Origin: Clavaria fumosa | Taxonomy: Eukaryota > Basidiomycota > Agaricomycetes > Agaricales > Clavariaceae | Reading direction: 5' to 3' | DNA: 64,000 nt | Assembly (NCBI GenBank): GCA_951802425.1 | Contig: OX637804.1 | Location: forward strand, 2,542,001 to 2,606,000 | Shown here: positions 1-10,188 of the stretch, in pieces | How the letters are laid out: each line of letters begins with the position of its first letter | Numbering within the stretch: the stretch's first letter is position 1 | Position numbers and translations under genes: made by a program | The notes under the pieces: model-generated | Told to the model about the DNA's origin: nothing | Databases searched by the model: none | The model's input: only the letters and a program-made list of their open reading frames with translations

Positions 1-12
1 AAAAGCGAATGT

Positions 13-645
13 CTATGGTTGTCTGTAGTGCATTGCCCATATACTGCCTTTAGGATAGGCCCAAGGGCTCGCGAGATGTGGGTCAAAGTGGCAACTTGTG
101 GGGCAGCGCGTGAAGGAAACCTTGCCTAGTGGCCAATTGATCTTGGGGTTGTGTTTGGACAGCCAGTCATGCCCCAAGATGATCTTGTGCGATTTGGCAG
201 CTCCGAGCAAGAAGTGTATTCGCTCCTGGTGGTCCCCTATCGTTAGCAGGAGGTCGATGCCATAGTGGATCGGTCCGTTCTTGTTTGCTGATCCGTCCAC
301 ATTGTACACTTTGATCGGGTTTTGTAGTGGGACGGGTTCCAGTCCAAGTTCCTTACACCAGGCCAGGTCCATAAAACAATTGGTACATCCTGAGTCGATC
401 AGGACCTTAACACCTCCCCATTCAGCCATAGTCAGAGTTTCAAAGTGCACTGGTAAGGTCAACTCTCTCTTCTGCCTCTTTGGTTTCTCTTCCGCGACTT
501 TTGTTGTTCTGTTGTCCTCAAGTTCGTTCGCGCTCCGAGCATGTCTCCGTTGCAAGATCGTGTATTTGGGTATACTTGCTACAGGTACAGGGGCGGGGGC
601 GGGAACGTTGCTTGTACTATTACAGAGACGCGAGTTTGGACTCAC
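13..645 (-). CDS. Retropepsin-type protease at the start of pol, element R1 (partial element)
   Basis: The minus-strand frame opens inside the end of gag and runs to a TAG at 13-15. It has the retropepsin active site D-S-G near residues 84-86 (LIDSGCTNCF) and, further on, the block LGHDWLSKHNP that marks the end of the protease fold in Ty3/gypsy polyproteins. The enzyme would cleave the Gag-Pol precursor. The frame has no ATG before the active site (the nominal first codon is GTG) and lies in the -1 frame of gag, so it must be made as a Gag fusion. The rest of pol lies beyond the left edge or after the TAG. CpG is frequent here, so this copy is young compared with its CpG-poor relative at 41390-42724. 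Confidence 0.85.
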   Translation of the reverse strand: MSPNSRLCNSTSNVPAPAPVPVASIPKYTILQRRHARSANELEDNRTTKVAEEKPKRQKRELTLPVHFETLTMAEWGGVKVLIDSGCTNCFMDLAWCKELGLEPVPLQNPIKVYNVDGSANKNGPIHYGIDLLLTIGDHQERIHFLLGAAKSHKIILGHDWLSKHNPKINWPLGKVSFTRCPTSCHFDPHLASPWAYPKGSIWAMHYRQP

Positions 646-666
646 TGCGTCTCTTCTCCAAAACCC
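624..666 (-). promoter_or_regulatory. -1 programmed ribosomal frameshift signal, R1 gag-pol junction
   Basis: Read on the minus strand. The heptamer G GGT TTT (plus 660-666) sits in the gag frame in the canonical X XXY YYZ phase. A 5-nt spacer GGAGA follows, then a hairpin with an 8-bp outer stem AGAGACGC/GCGTCTCT (plus 624-631 and 647-654). An inner 4-bp stem GAGT/ACTC closes a CCAA loop. The gag TGA (642-644) lies inside the hairpin, five codons after the slip site. Slippage by one base enters the protease frame, which has no start codon of its own. Parts and spacing match known -1 frameshift sites; function is inferred. Confidence 0.75.
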
Positions 667-2036
667 TGCTCCTGGGTGGGAGCCAGCGGGAGCTGTTGTT
701 GTTGTTGCTGGGCCTGCGGGGCACCAGCCATCTGTCTCTCTCTCTCGTATATCGCGAGCCTGTCGTGGAGTAGTGCGAGTTCATTCTCATATTCTTCCAC
801 CTCTACTGGGCCAGGGACCATCACGCGAACCTGCGGCCTTGGGACATAGGGTCGCGAGTCCGGGAGGTGGCAGTTTCGGGCGATGTGACCCACCTGGCCA
901 CAGCGGAAGCATCGACGTTCAACCACAGGAGCCCGCATCTGGTCCACGATCATCCTGTCACCGGCACCAGCAGGACGGGGCATGATCTGAGGAGCAGGGG
1001 CGCGTTGCTGCTGCTGCGGCACGGAGGGGAAGCGAGGCGCGGGTTGCGGTGGGTTCGGGTAGTGTGGAGGCGTAGGGAGTGGTCGCGACTGCTGGAATTG
1101 GGTAGGGGCGGGGCGGCTGGCGTTTTGCTCGCATATAATGGTGTTGAGTCTCCTCTGTTGGGCGTCCAACGTTTCGACCAGTTGCTTCCATTGGGCATAG
1201 GTGACTGGCATGGGGTTGACGTTGTAGACCCGCGTGGTCAGCCTCCGGTTGAGGTTCATCTCCAACCAGTGGATTAACACGTCCGAGTCGTCGACCGGGT
1301 CCAACTCTGCCTTGCGCATCAATGTTTCGAATAGAGCGAAGAACTCCGCGGCTTCTAGCGCTCCCTGTTTCAACTTGGCAATATTGTTTAGGGCGGTCGC
1401 CATGATGTTAGGGTCATCGAAGGCCCTGCGCAGATCCAGGACGAAATCTTCCCAAGTCCCGGCTACTCCAGCATTTAGGATCTCATCACCCCGCATGTTC
1501 GCCCATTCTGCTGCGAATCCTTCTCCTGTAATCTTACTCAGCGCAAACAAGATCTTGTTCAGATCACTGGCATAGAGCCCCTGGTTTCCCAGGAACTGTA
1601 GTCGGAGGGACCTGAGGAAGGTCCAGAAATTCTTCTTATTTCCATCAAAAGATGGAACGGCTAGGTCCAGCCTCGGCATTGGGGCTGCGGGGATGGCGTC
1701 TGCCATTTCGGGTGCGGGCAAGGGCGGCGGTGAGGGTTCTGGTGGCGATGGACTCGCGGGTTGGGGTCGCGGTTCCGGTTCTGGAGTCGCAGGTGATTGT
1801 GGTGGTGGTGGTGGTGATGGTGCTGGCCGGGCTAGGCGCTCGTCTAAACTCGCGAAGTCTATGGGGGGCTCGGTATGAACTGGTGGTGCTGGGGGGGATG
1901 GGGTTGATGGGATGACAGATGAAGGCGAGGGGTTGGTAATCATGGGTGAGGAATTGTTCGATTCCGATGAGGCTAAGCTCTGTCTGGATCGCCACGGAAA
2001 CGTGCGTGGGTTCGTTCGTCGACTCGTCGTTGTCAC
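642..2036 (-). CDS. Gag core with CCHC zinc knuckle, element R1
   Basis: This long minus-strand frame encodes a Pro-rich linker, a retrotransposon Gag core (from about residue 130, with ...LDLAVPSFDGNKKNFW... and a helical region), and a zinc knuckle C-F-R-C-x4-H-x4-C near residues 374-388. A Gln-rich tail precedes the TGA. Gag would form the particle and bind the element RNA. The frame's nominal first codon is GTG; the first in-frame ATG is about 32 codons in. The preceding N-terminal half (1950-2417) is in the other frame, so the two parts probably belonged to one Gag and were split by an indel near 1900-1950. A decayed homologue lies at 41390-41878. Confidence 0.8.
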   Translation of the reverse strand: MTTTSRRTNPRTFPWRSRQSLASSESNNSSPMITNPSPSSVIPSTPSPPAPPVHTEPPIDFASLDERLARPAPSPPPPPQSPATPEPEPRPQPASPSPPEPSPPPLPAPEMADAIPAAPMPRLDLAVPSFDGNKKNFWTFLRSLRLQFLGNQGLYASDLNKILFALSKITGEGFAAEWANMRGDEILNAGVAGTWEDFVLDLRRAFDDPNIMATALNNIAKLKQGALEAAEFFALFETLMRKAELDPVDDSDVLIHWLEMNLNRRLTTRVYNVNPMPVTYAQWKQLVETLDAQQRRLNTIICEQNASRPAPTQFQQSRPLPTPPHYPNPPQPAPRFPSVPQQQQRAPAPQIMPRPAGAGDRMIVDQMRAPVVERRCFRCGQVGHIARNCHLPDSRPYVPRPQVRVMVPGPVEVEEYENELALLHDRLAIYERERQMAGAPQAQQQQQQLPLAPTQEQGFGEETQ

Positions 2037-2417
2037 TGTTCACGTAGTCCTCGAGGTCGTCGAGGTTAATGTCAATGGTGCTGTGTATGGGCGATCTCGT
2101 GCCTGAGGTCGCGGAATCTGGTAGGGCAGCTCTCAGTGCCTCTCTCAATCTCTCTTCTTGTCGACTCTGTTCCTGTGCATACAACCTTGCGAAATAGGGG
2201 GCAAGTCGTCTCTCCTCCTCAATAATCCACAGTTCGAAAGGGCGTAGCTCTCGCGGTCTCAGTACCGCAGTTTCCATCTCCAATACGTCGGATTCCGTCG
2301 GGGCGTCTGGGTAGAATTCTGTTCTTACGCGGGCGTCAAAGTATCGGGCCCAATATTCGTCCTCACCAAAATCTAGGACCGTGGTGAGCCACTCGTCTGT
2401 TATGTCTTCATTATGCA
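1950..2417 (-). pseudogene. N-terminal part of R1 Gag, out of frame with the core
   Basis: A minus-strand frame starts at an ATG (plus 2415-2417, M-H-N-E-D) just inside the 5' LTR. It reads as a charged helical protein rich in Glu, Arg and Leu, with a plausible coiled-coil stretch rich in Glu-Glu-Arg-Arg. Around 1900-1950 the frame turns into an out-of-register reading of the Pro-rich linker found in the 642-2036 frame. Joining the two needs one extra base skipped (+1). I read this as a mutational frameshift in an otherwise young copy. Programmed shifting cannot be excluded without another intact copy. Confidence 0.55.
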
Positions 2418-2539
2418 TCGGGTACGCCAGGATGATTCTCTCATCGTTCTGTTGCACACGATGGGCAGGGGGTAGGGAGAAAGCTAGGCTGACCAGGGGT
2501 TGACAGGGTCGAGGTAGCAAGGGGTGGATGTTGAAATTG

Positions 2540-3080
2540 TGTCAGTCCAAGTCCCTCACAGAAGCAAGAAGGGGAAAGAAGCTCGATTTCAACGTAGGGA
2601 ACTACACACATTACAAAGGTACTATATATACTGGGGAAAGGGGGCTGTGTAGGGGACGAGTCATAAAAAGGGGAATGAGGCTACGCGCACTGAGTCGCAC
2701 GGAATAGGGGAGGCAGTATAGGGAAAAGGGGATACCAAATACAGAAGGTAGCGGCAAGGGATGGATAAGGGGAAAGTGACAAGAGAAATGCTTAGCATGG
2801 GCTTGGCTGGCTGTGGAGGGGCCTGGATTAGTCCCGATTAGGGTAGATTACTTGATGAGAGCTGTCAGAGGAATTATTGCTGATCTGCCTCCATCACGAA
2901 TTGCAAAGCGTGGGAAAAGGTCGAGGAACGTGGGTGTGGGCACGTGGCGGCGCTTATCGGGAGCTCATAGGCGCCGCTGCATGGTCGCGGAGGGTCACGT
3001 GGTCCCATACTCGGCCCTCGTAACTAGTCCCTAGCGCGTTGTGGATTCAGTGACGGCGGCTTACGTAATGGATCCTGACA
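2540..3080 (-). mobile_element. 5' LTR of element R1
   Basis: The 541-bp segment begins on the minus strand with TGTCAGGATC (at 3080) and ends with GGACTGACA (at 2540), the TG...CA ends of LTRs. It lies directly upstream of R1 gag. Its first about 25 bases resemble the LTR start of element C at 40348 (TGTTAGGAT...TAAGCC). A TATA-like run TATATATA is at about 2622-2631. No 3' LTR is inside the window, so length and target duplication are unconfirmed. Confidence 0.6.
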
Positions 3081-3733
3081 CTAATAGCATAGTCCTTGTG
3101 CAGATGGAGTATCTGTGCTTTCTTTCACTGCAAGCTAACCACTCAAGCTAGTCTTTTGAAATTTTGTGTGCCTATATCTACCCCTCTAATCCTCAATCTC
3201 CATGGTTTACATTTTCCCAAAACCTATTTCGCAATGCATGCCAGAGCTGCTGACCAAACCAGTCAAAATTCTCCCATTTATCAAAACCAACCATAGGATT
3301 CCAAAACAAATGGAATTCTATACTGGGCCATCCCATACCTATCATATTCCATCCCTCTCTCTCCCCTCCCATCACCCACAAAGCAACAATTCCAGCATAC
3401 AGTCAGAATCCAGTTCTCACAGTCCTCACACAGTTTGTACTTGTGGTGGCACCTAAATCAAATGGGATCACATTGAAAGATTGAGTATAGTGCATGAATA
3501 ATACACCCTGACTTTGTTTCAATTACTCTGCCACATCCAGGACTACAGTTGCCTTCCTACAAACCTAAACAACAACAGTACCCATACAAGTTTGTAGGCC
3601 TCACAGCACAAGATCTAACTGTGAAAATCTCTTGAAATTGATCATGGATGCTCTAAATGATGACCACTATCATATAACATGCCAAACAGACCAAACTGTT
3701 TTTCTGCGAATGGTCCCTTGTTGCTCCTATCCT
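3081..3733 (+). repeat. 651-bp dispersed/tandem repeat, single unit
   Basis: The unit begins about CTAATAGCATAGTCC and ends GCTCCTATCCT. The same unit recurs as three tandem copies within 8841-14492. It is AT-rich and non-coding, with a pyrimidine-rich middle (CCATCCCTCTCTC). It separates the R1 LTR from the duplicated block that begins at 3734. Confidence 0.75.
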
Positions 3734-3747
3734 GCTACCCACAACAC

Positions 3748-3770
3748 TTGGCCAATGCAGCATTGGCCAA
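3748..3770. repeat. Perfect 11-bp-arm palindrome at the edge of the duplicated block
   Basis: TTGGCCAATGC and its exact complement flank a single central A. It lies 14 bases inside the duplication boundary and recurs at the same place in copy 2 (about 25524-25546). The core TGGCCAATGC also occurs twice in each 655-bp satellite unit that abuts copy 2. Confidence 0.85.
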
Positions 3771-4230
3771 CTTCTGTTAAATAATTTCCAATAATCACCA
3801 AAATATTCATATGCCTAGTTCCCATTTTTGGCATCATCCTTTGTATGGAATCCACATCCCACTTTCCATCTGTTCCAAAGATCCCCATTATTCTTGATAT
3901 TAAATGAGCATGGCACATTGGCTATATCTCAGCAAACACTTCATATATTTTCATCAGACTTTGTGAGTAGATGCATACCTATGAGCAGTATCTTCAGTAA
4001 TATTTATATGAATTTACATGATTTAATGTAAAGGGTAGAGTGGGTGTGCAGATGAAGCAGAAGTGTGAGCCAGGGTGAGAGTGAAGATGATTGTGAGAGT
4101 GACAGAGTAAATGGGGTGGGTGAGGGTGAGTAAGAGTGTTCATGAAGGTGAAGGTGAGGGGTGAAGGTGACTGAGAGTGGGGTTCAGGCTTCTTTTCTCA
4201 TGACTGTGATGGTCCCTTGTCCTTCACAGG

Positions 4231-4352
4231 TGTAATACTTTCTATCCCTCAAATGAACTGGACTCAATGGTATATTGAGCTAGTAGTTCTATGTAGAGGG
4301 ATCCACCCCTCTGTACAGTTGTGACACAGTATATATATGTGAGTGGCCTATC
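4231..4352 (-). mobile_element. Antisense fragment of an element A-type LTR
   Basis: The segment starts TGTAATACTTTCTATCCCTC and follows the reverse complement of the element A LTR (30164-30390) through the TATA-like run, then breaks off. It has lost most CpG sites (for example CGCGAC to TGTGAC). A matching scrap is at 26007-26128. About 500 bp on its left (3771-4230) hold no recognisable gene, only GGTGA-rich low-complexity sequence. Confidence 0.7.
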
Positions 4353-4915
4353 AGGACCCATTCATTTTCCCTTACCCAAGCAGACTCTACTGACACTTAT
4401 GAACCTCCCAACAGCCTTCTACAACCTTGCGAGCCCCTTTACACACTTCTGGAACCTGCAGTCCCCTTCCAGAAGCCTCTCCGACCTTCCCTGCTCTTAC
4501 ATGACACTCACAACCACCAGGCTGTACTTGCAATGCCCTTCCCTAACACACCTTATGCATACCTACCACCTGAACCCCATTGCACATCTGTTATGGATCT
4601 GGTACTGGGTGCAGTCAGAAATGAGTCACTGAGAATCAGGATGACTCAGACAGGTCCTCAATTCCTTATGCAGTTGGCCTACAGGACTAGTAGACCCTCC
4701 AGTTCCATACCTTCCTGCTAACAGTATTGAAACCAACACTGCTAGCAAGGCATTGCTTTGGGCAGATATTATTATTAGTTAGTAACCTAAGTCACAACAT
4801 CCCATGGGCTTAGCCATTGTACAGTAGAACAGCTTGTACCCTATACCAAGATATCTGTAACTTGCTCAATACTTACCGCGCCGAGGGAGTCGGCATAGGG
4901 CGGCTCGATCAAAGC

Positions 4916-4937
4916 CTGGGTACCCTTGGGTACCCAG
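4916..4937. repeat. Perfect inverted repeat
   Basis: CTGGGTACCC, TT, GGGTACCCAG. It is followed at 4960-5030 by AT-rich inverted repeats built from TAGATTTAGTT/AACTAAATTT. The stretch 4353-5253 has no gene I can support. It may be a leader or an old MITE, and it is duplicated at about 26692-26713. Confidence 0.7.
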
Positions 4938-5253
4938 ATCACTTGACCAGACTAAGTCCTTAGTCAGCAATTACTAGATTTAGTTCAACTAGATTTAGTC
5001 CTTAGTTTAACTAAATTTGTCCTTAGCTCCTTGCTGGGCTAGACATAGGCTTAATCCTCTTGGGGGATGGTGTAATCGATAAGTGGGTATGTAATGATGC
5101 CTGCAACGTGAGGTTCTGTCAGCTATTTATACTCAAATTTGCATATCTACTACATTTGGAAAGATTCAACATAGCTCCTTAACTAGTAATCCTAACATAC
5201 CATTTAAGGACTCTAAATTAAGGAGAATTTGGTAGGTTTACATATCAGGCAGG

Positions 5254-5745
5254 TGTCACAACCCAACACACCCCACTATGGGCCGCCCGATGCACCCGCA
5301 CACACCACGACTACTCCCAATGTAATTCCGCCGCCCGACTGCTGTCCCAAATCGACAATCAGCAATACCATGTGTGGGTCGAAATTCCAACATACTCCAC
5401 ATGCTTTGCCATTGTTCAGCTGACATCAGGAAACTTGGGAAACAAGTGGAGTCAGTTTAGGACTTGCAGGGTGGTCACCAGATGAGTTAATGAAGGTCCC
5501 TTAACAATATTAGATTTGGGGATTTGGATACTGTGGCTGAAACATGTTTCTGGGCAATTCCTTGGTCTTTGTTTTATAACTTCTTCTTTGCAGATTTTCT
5601 CCTACGCTATCCTATTTTAGATACCACTTACTATATAAACCCCAAGGTTGTAGTAGTTACTACAGCATACAACATAAACTCGATTACCCGCTTATGCACA
5701 AGGATCGCTGTCGAGAGCTGCCTCAGGTACTGGACTGGGCATCAC
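5254..5745 (+). mobile_element. Probable 5' LTR of element B
   Basis: The segment starts TGTCACAACCC, a start typical of LTRs, lies upstream of B gag and carries a TATA box TATATAA at 5633-5639. The right end is placed at ...GGGCATCACA, where a TG...CA LTR could end. No second LTR is available because B is truncated at both copies, so the borders are tentative. A near-identical copy is at 27030-27521. Confidence 0.4.
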
Positions 5746-5952
5746 ATAGTGGCCACCCTCTCATGTGGTCTCCAGGTCAAAACCCCCCCTTATGTTGTTC
5801 TGCTACCTCCCACCTCCTCCTGTTGTATCTGCGCCTCTTCCTGCCAATGCAGCTTGCATGCAGAATTCCCTCTCACCATCAGAATTTTGCTACACCCTCC
5901 CTCACTGTCGTTTACACTTGTATTTTGGTGGAATTGACCTACTCTTGACAGT

Positions 5953-7571
5953 ATGTCATATGCTTTGCCAAAGACACCCCAACCCAACCTGCCGAGGATG
6001 CGCTTGAGGTCCCATCGGGATGAAACAGTGCCACCTCAGGCCCCCTCGCCATCCATACACACCCGACCAACAACCTTTGGGTCCCCAGACACCTTGCCAT
6101 CCATACACACCCGACCAACAACCTTCGGGTCCCCAGACCCCTCGCCATCCATACACACCCAACCAACAACCTTCGGGTCCCCAGACCCCGGCCTCTGTGT
6201 CCACTTCGTTAGGGATGATGCTCGGACAAGGTTTGGTTTCCTCAGGGAGCTCCAACCCCTTGGTCCCAGTAACCCTGTATCCTCCCGCTCTACCCACAAT
6301 GCCTCCAAGCCCTACTCCACTACCTCGACCCTCAGTCCCTGCTCTTGTGTTGAGATATACACTTACACCAGTACTACCCCCACTATCCCTACTCACAACT
6401 AACTACTCTGGAGTGCTACCAGTGCTTCCTTTTCCGATACCCAGTGTCAACCCACCATCCTCAGCATGAGGGTCACGATGTCTGCTGCTGCCAACCCTGA
6501 GCCTCCCGCCACAGTTGCCGCCACGACCTTTTGAGATTCCGGGGATTCCGCAAGGAATTCCACCGGTGGTACCTCCTGTGGTACCCATCGGAAATCTGCC
6601 CGCCAGTCTGCCATACTACATCTACTACCCAGCACCTGGAGACGATGGCCCCAAACTCAAGGAGCCCGACGTCTTCACGGGTAAGGACCCAGCATGGCTA
6701 ACAATGTTCATCTTGCAGTGCATTACATGGTTTCTGGGGAAGCCACAGAAATTCGCTACTGATCGGGATTGTGTTCTATTCGCCACGTTGTATCTCCGAG
6801 ATCAAGCAAATACCTGGTGGATGCCATACCTTGTCCAGCAACCGCCCCCCACAATGTTGGACAATTGGGATAACTTCACCATGGAATTATTTCTGGTATT
6901 CAGAAACCCCCCCCACATATGACTTCGAAGAGCGTGCTGCATAATTTGAAGATGCCCAACAATTCCCGCATCACAGAATACATCGTCACCTTCAATTCGC
7001 ACGCACCCTACACTGGATACAATGACACCGTGCTCGCCAACTGCATCAAAGACCAGTTTCAATACACGAGTCGAGAGCAGGAGTTCACCGGACTCCGTCA
7101 ACAAGCTTAGGCCTTTGAGCAGCGATACTGACAATGCGAGGAAGAACAAGGCCGCTTTCCGACATCCGTCCAATACAGAAAGCGACCCGGCGACTCGTCG
7201 TGCGGAAATTTGTCAAACCCGATGAAAGACCGCAACGCGAAACCCACCAACAACCAATCCTCGAACCGCCCTGCACCCACTCCAGTAACCAACCCCATCA
7301 TGACATCCGCTCCGGCCAAACCTGCCTCGACCCCTGTAACGAAGCCGAAGGAGGGAAAGATGGAGAAATCCACACCTTGCAGACCACTCTCCACTGGGCT
7401 GCTAGACTTTGCTTATATTGCATGGGTCAAGGGCATCTCTCGAATACATGCCCGTTGATCCCCGCTAACTGCAAGTCTGCTGCCCGTGCCACCCTCACAT
7501 TTACCATGACTGCAGCTGAGGCCTTGGCCAGCGACAAGTTGGGAAATGCTCCAGCATCTCAAGGCATGTAG
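5953..7571 (+). pseudogene. gag of element B, copy 1
   Basis: Translated pieces in three frames form one Ty3/gypsy Gag: an N-terminal Pro-rich part, a core with KEPDVFTGKDP, DQANTWWMPYL and LFLVFRNPP, then LKMPNNSRITEYIV, and a zinc knuckle C-L-Y-C-x4-H-x4-C near 7410-7460. Breaks: an in-frame TGA at 6467-6469, an eighth C in a C-run near 6907-6914 (copy 2 has seven), a frame change near 6940, and a 24-bp deletion after 7040 that removes a block kept in copy 2. The core otherwise matches copy 2 closely. It is a dead capsid gene. Confidence 0.8.
6043..6190 (+). repeat. 48-bp minisatellite inside B gag, three units
   Basis: Three 48-bp units with GCCATCCATACACACCC at 6048, 6096 and 6144 encode a 16-residue Pro/Thr-rich repeat in the Gag N-terminus. 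The duplicate at 27825-27872 has only one unit. The 96-bp difference is exactly two units and keeps the frame. Confidence 0.9.
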
Positions 7572-7579
7572 GGAGATTC

Positions 7580-7990
7580 TTGAGTTGGGATATTGCCATA
7601 GATACCAATACTGATACCTGTACCATGGATGAACTCCCCTTATACACGGTTCTGTCATCTATTTCTTCTGCTGCCTTTTTGATTTCCGTTGTTATTCTGC
7701 AAATTAGCAATACCCCTGTACCCACACTTGTAGATTGTGGAGCTACCGAATGTTTCGTTTTGCCCGACTTTACACCTTTGAAATTCCGTTCAACACTAAC
7801 CCGCCCTATACAACTTAGGCTATTTGACACGTCCATCGCAGGACTGATCACCCAAGTGACCGACCAACAATTCTGCTTTGAGGACAGCACAATGCACACT
7901 GAACGTTTCTATGTTACCCAACTCCATTCGGATGTGAAGGTCATACTCGGACTGTCATGGCTTTGGAAACACAACCCAGACATCGATTGA
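7580..7990 (+). pseudogene. Protease domain of element B, copy 1
   Basis: The frame contains the retropepsin site V-D-C-G-A-T (about residues 51-56) and later VILGLSWLWKHNPDID, the usual end of the domain. The Ser of D-S-G is replaced by Cys in both copies, so this was already the sequence before duplication. It ends at TGA 7988-7990. The domain would have processed Gag-Pol. It follows B gag and precedes the linker and RT start. Confidence 0.8.
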
Positions 7991-8035
7991 CCAACCCTCT
8001 CGATACGATTCCGCAATTCCGATGCCTGACCGCTG

Positions 8036-8840
8036 ATGATGAAGCCCTTGCCCACTGTGGCCACTGATGCAGCAAGGCCTGCGGGGTCTCATGACCCAAC
8101 CACTGATGAACTCAGGGTCCTGAAGGAGCTCGCTCCTAAGGACTGGTCAACACTGAGCCCAGGACTACCCACGGGGACCACTGGAAATCCACTGTCGGAG
8201 TTGAACCCCACCACGCCTGATAGCAATTCTGCTATGTTGGGAACTTTGAACTCTACCACATGGGACTGGGCAAACCTACCTGAGGAGCCTTTGCCACCTT
8301 TTCCCACTGTTGTTGCTGCTGATAAAACTTTACCCAACACGAATTTACACAGAACAGGGTCACAGGAAAATTCTGCTGCCCTGTTGCCCAAACCAGCACC
8401 TATCGATATTCGAATTTTGGATCCCGCCCACTTCACCAACCATCTAATGGGTGAGGATATAATTCTTCATGCTGTTTATCATTTTTTCCCTGCACCTGAA
8501 GACTCGCTCCAAGCTAATGCCGCACTAATCAATTCTGAACCCCCAGAAGCAAGGGCGAACCTACCACCTCAATACGCAGACTTTACCAATGTCTTCTCCA
8601 AGGAAGAGGCCTGCACCCTTCCACCCCACTGAACTTACAATCATGCGATACAACTCGAACCAGACACCAAAGACCCTTGGGGTCTGCTGTATAACATGTC
8701 CGAGCTGGAATTAAAGGTTTTGCATGACTATATTGACGACATGCTCCAGAAGGGATTTATCCACCCTTCTGAATCCCCCATGGGAGCCCCTGTTGTATTT
8801 GCAAAAAAGAAGGACAGTTCACTCTGTCTTTGTGTTGACT
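8036..8840 (+). pseudogene. Protease-RT linker and N-terminal RT fragment of element B
   Basis: The frame ends its linker with EARANLPPQYADFTNVFSK, the segment that precedes RT in this gypsy group. After an in-frame TGA (8630-8632, where Arg CGA would be expected) it continues as RT: YNHAIQLEPDTKDPWG, then SPMGAPVVFAKKKDSSLCL and CVD. At about 8840 the reading stops abruptly where the 651-bp repeat starts, so most of RT, RNase H and integrase are missing. Confidence 0.8.
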
Positions 8841-9343
8841 AATAGCATAGTCCTTGTGCAGATGGAGTATCTGCGCTTTCTTTCACTGCAAGCTAACCAC
8901 TCAAGCTAGTCTTATGAAATTTTGTGTGCCTATATCTACCCCTCTAATCCCCAATTTCCATGGTTTACATTTTCCCAAAATTCATTTCCCAATGCATGCC
9001 AAAGCTGCTGACCAACCCAGTCAAAATTCTCCCGTTTATCAAAACCAACCATAGGATTCCAAAACAAATGCAATGCTATACTGAGCCATCCCATACCTAT
9101 CATATTCCATCCCTCTCTCCCCCCTCCCATCACCCACAAAGCAACAATTCCAGCATATAGTCAGAATCCAGTTCTCACATCCTCACACAAGTTTGTACTT
9201 GTTGGTGGCACCTAATCAAATGGGATCACATTGAAAGATTGAGTATAGTGCATGAATAATACACCCTGACTTTGTTTCAATTACTCTGCCACATCCAGGA
9301 CTACAGTTGCCTTCCTACAAACCTAAACAACACAAGTACCCAT

Positions 9344-10188
9344 TGTTAAGATCTGATTCTTTGCTTCAAAGCAGGAGTAGGAGGGGTAGTGTAGAGGAGA
9401 CCAAAAAGGAGGGTGGCAAAGGTGAAGCCAGAGTGGAGCGGAGTCCGGTCGGAGTCCGGATCGGAGTTTTGCGCAAGGACTTCTCCTCTACACAAAAGGA
9501 GAAGGACTAGAAGGAGGTCAAAGGGGGTGGGACTATGGCCTCAACTTATGGGTTGTGCCACCACGTGTATACGTGTCCCAATTTAACCTTGCTGGTACTT
9601 TGCTTTCCAGGACAAGGAAGGATGAAGTCCGAAGGGAAATCGCCTGGAGTCCGTCGGAGTCCGCCGGAGTTTTGCGGAACTCGTCGGGACTGTCGAGAAC
9701 AGTGAGGACGAAGTCCCTTAACGCACAGACCAAGTGACAAGGACCAGAAATAACGTTAATATTCGAACTGAGGATCATGGAGATACATGGGGGCTTATAT
9801 GCTACTAGGGTAGGGCATAGGGCAGACTGTGAAACATGAATATATCAAATGTACATAGTAATTTCACCTGAGGAGTGGGAAGGCATAGGTGATACATGTA
9901 AGACAAAGAATAAGTTCCCATGGGCAGTGGGCATCGTCCCAATGGTTGCTAACCATGGACTAGCACCAGGGAACATACTAGAAACAAAGTCCATATGGTC
10001 CGAAAGACCGATATCGAAGTCCGATGAAAGTCCGGACCGGAGCTTCGGAGTTGGAGCCGGAGCGGAGATGGAGCGGAGCGGAGTTCGGGCGGAACTGTGT
10101 CGGAGATGCCGGAGATGCTTCGGAGGTGCTTCGGAGGTGTTTCGGAGGTGTTTCGGAGGTGATTAGGTGACTGGATAGGACCGTGACA
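9344..10188 (+). mobile_element. 5' LTR of the non-autonomous element
   Basis: 845 bp, TGTTAAGATC...GACCGTGACA. The last 150 bp are rich in CGGAG units. It differs from the 3' LTR mainly in the first 150 bp (small indels) and at a few CG/TG positions. I see no clear tRNA primer site after it; the sequence continues GTATCCCCCTCTTAGGG. Confidence 0.9.

Larger units (their letters stand above)
3734..7795 (+). repeat. Segmental duplication 1, copy 1 (partner 25512-39339)
   Basis: From ACCCACAACACTTGG onward this block matches 25512-39339 almost base for base. The partner is longer because it carries a 918-bp solo LTR and the 8.9-kb element A, and it lacks two 48-bp minisatellite units. It contains an antisense LTR scrap, a palindrome-bearing spacer and element B up to its protease. 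Copy 1 shows the empty insertion sites of the two elements found in copy 2. Confidence 0.9.

Noticed and set aside
642..2106. Plus-strand ORFs over the R1 gag region
   Set aside because: They overlap a clear minus-strand Gag with a zinc knuckle and are GC-rich shadows.
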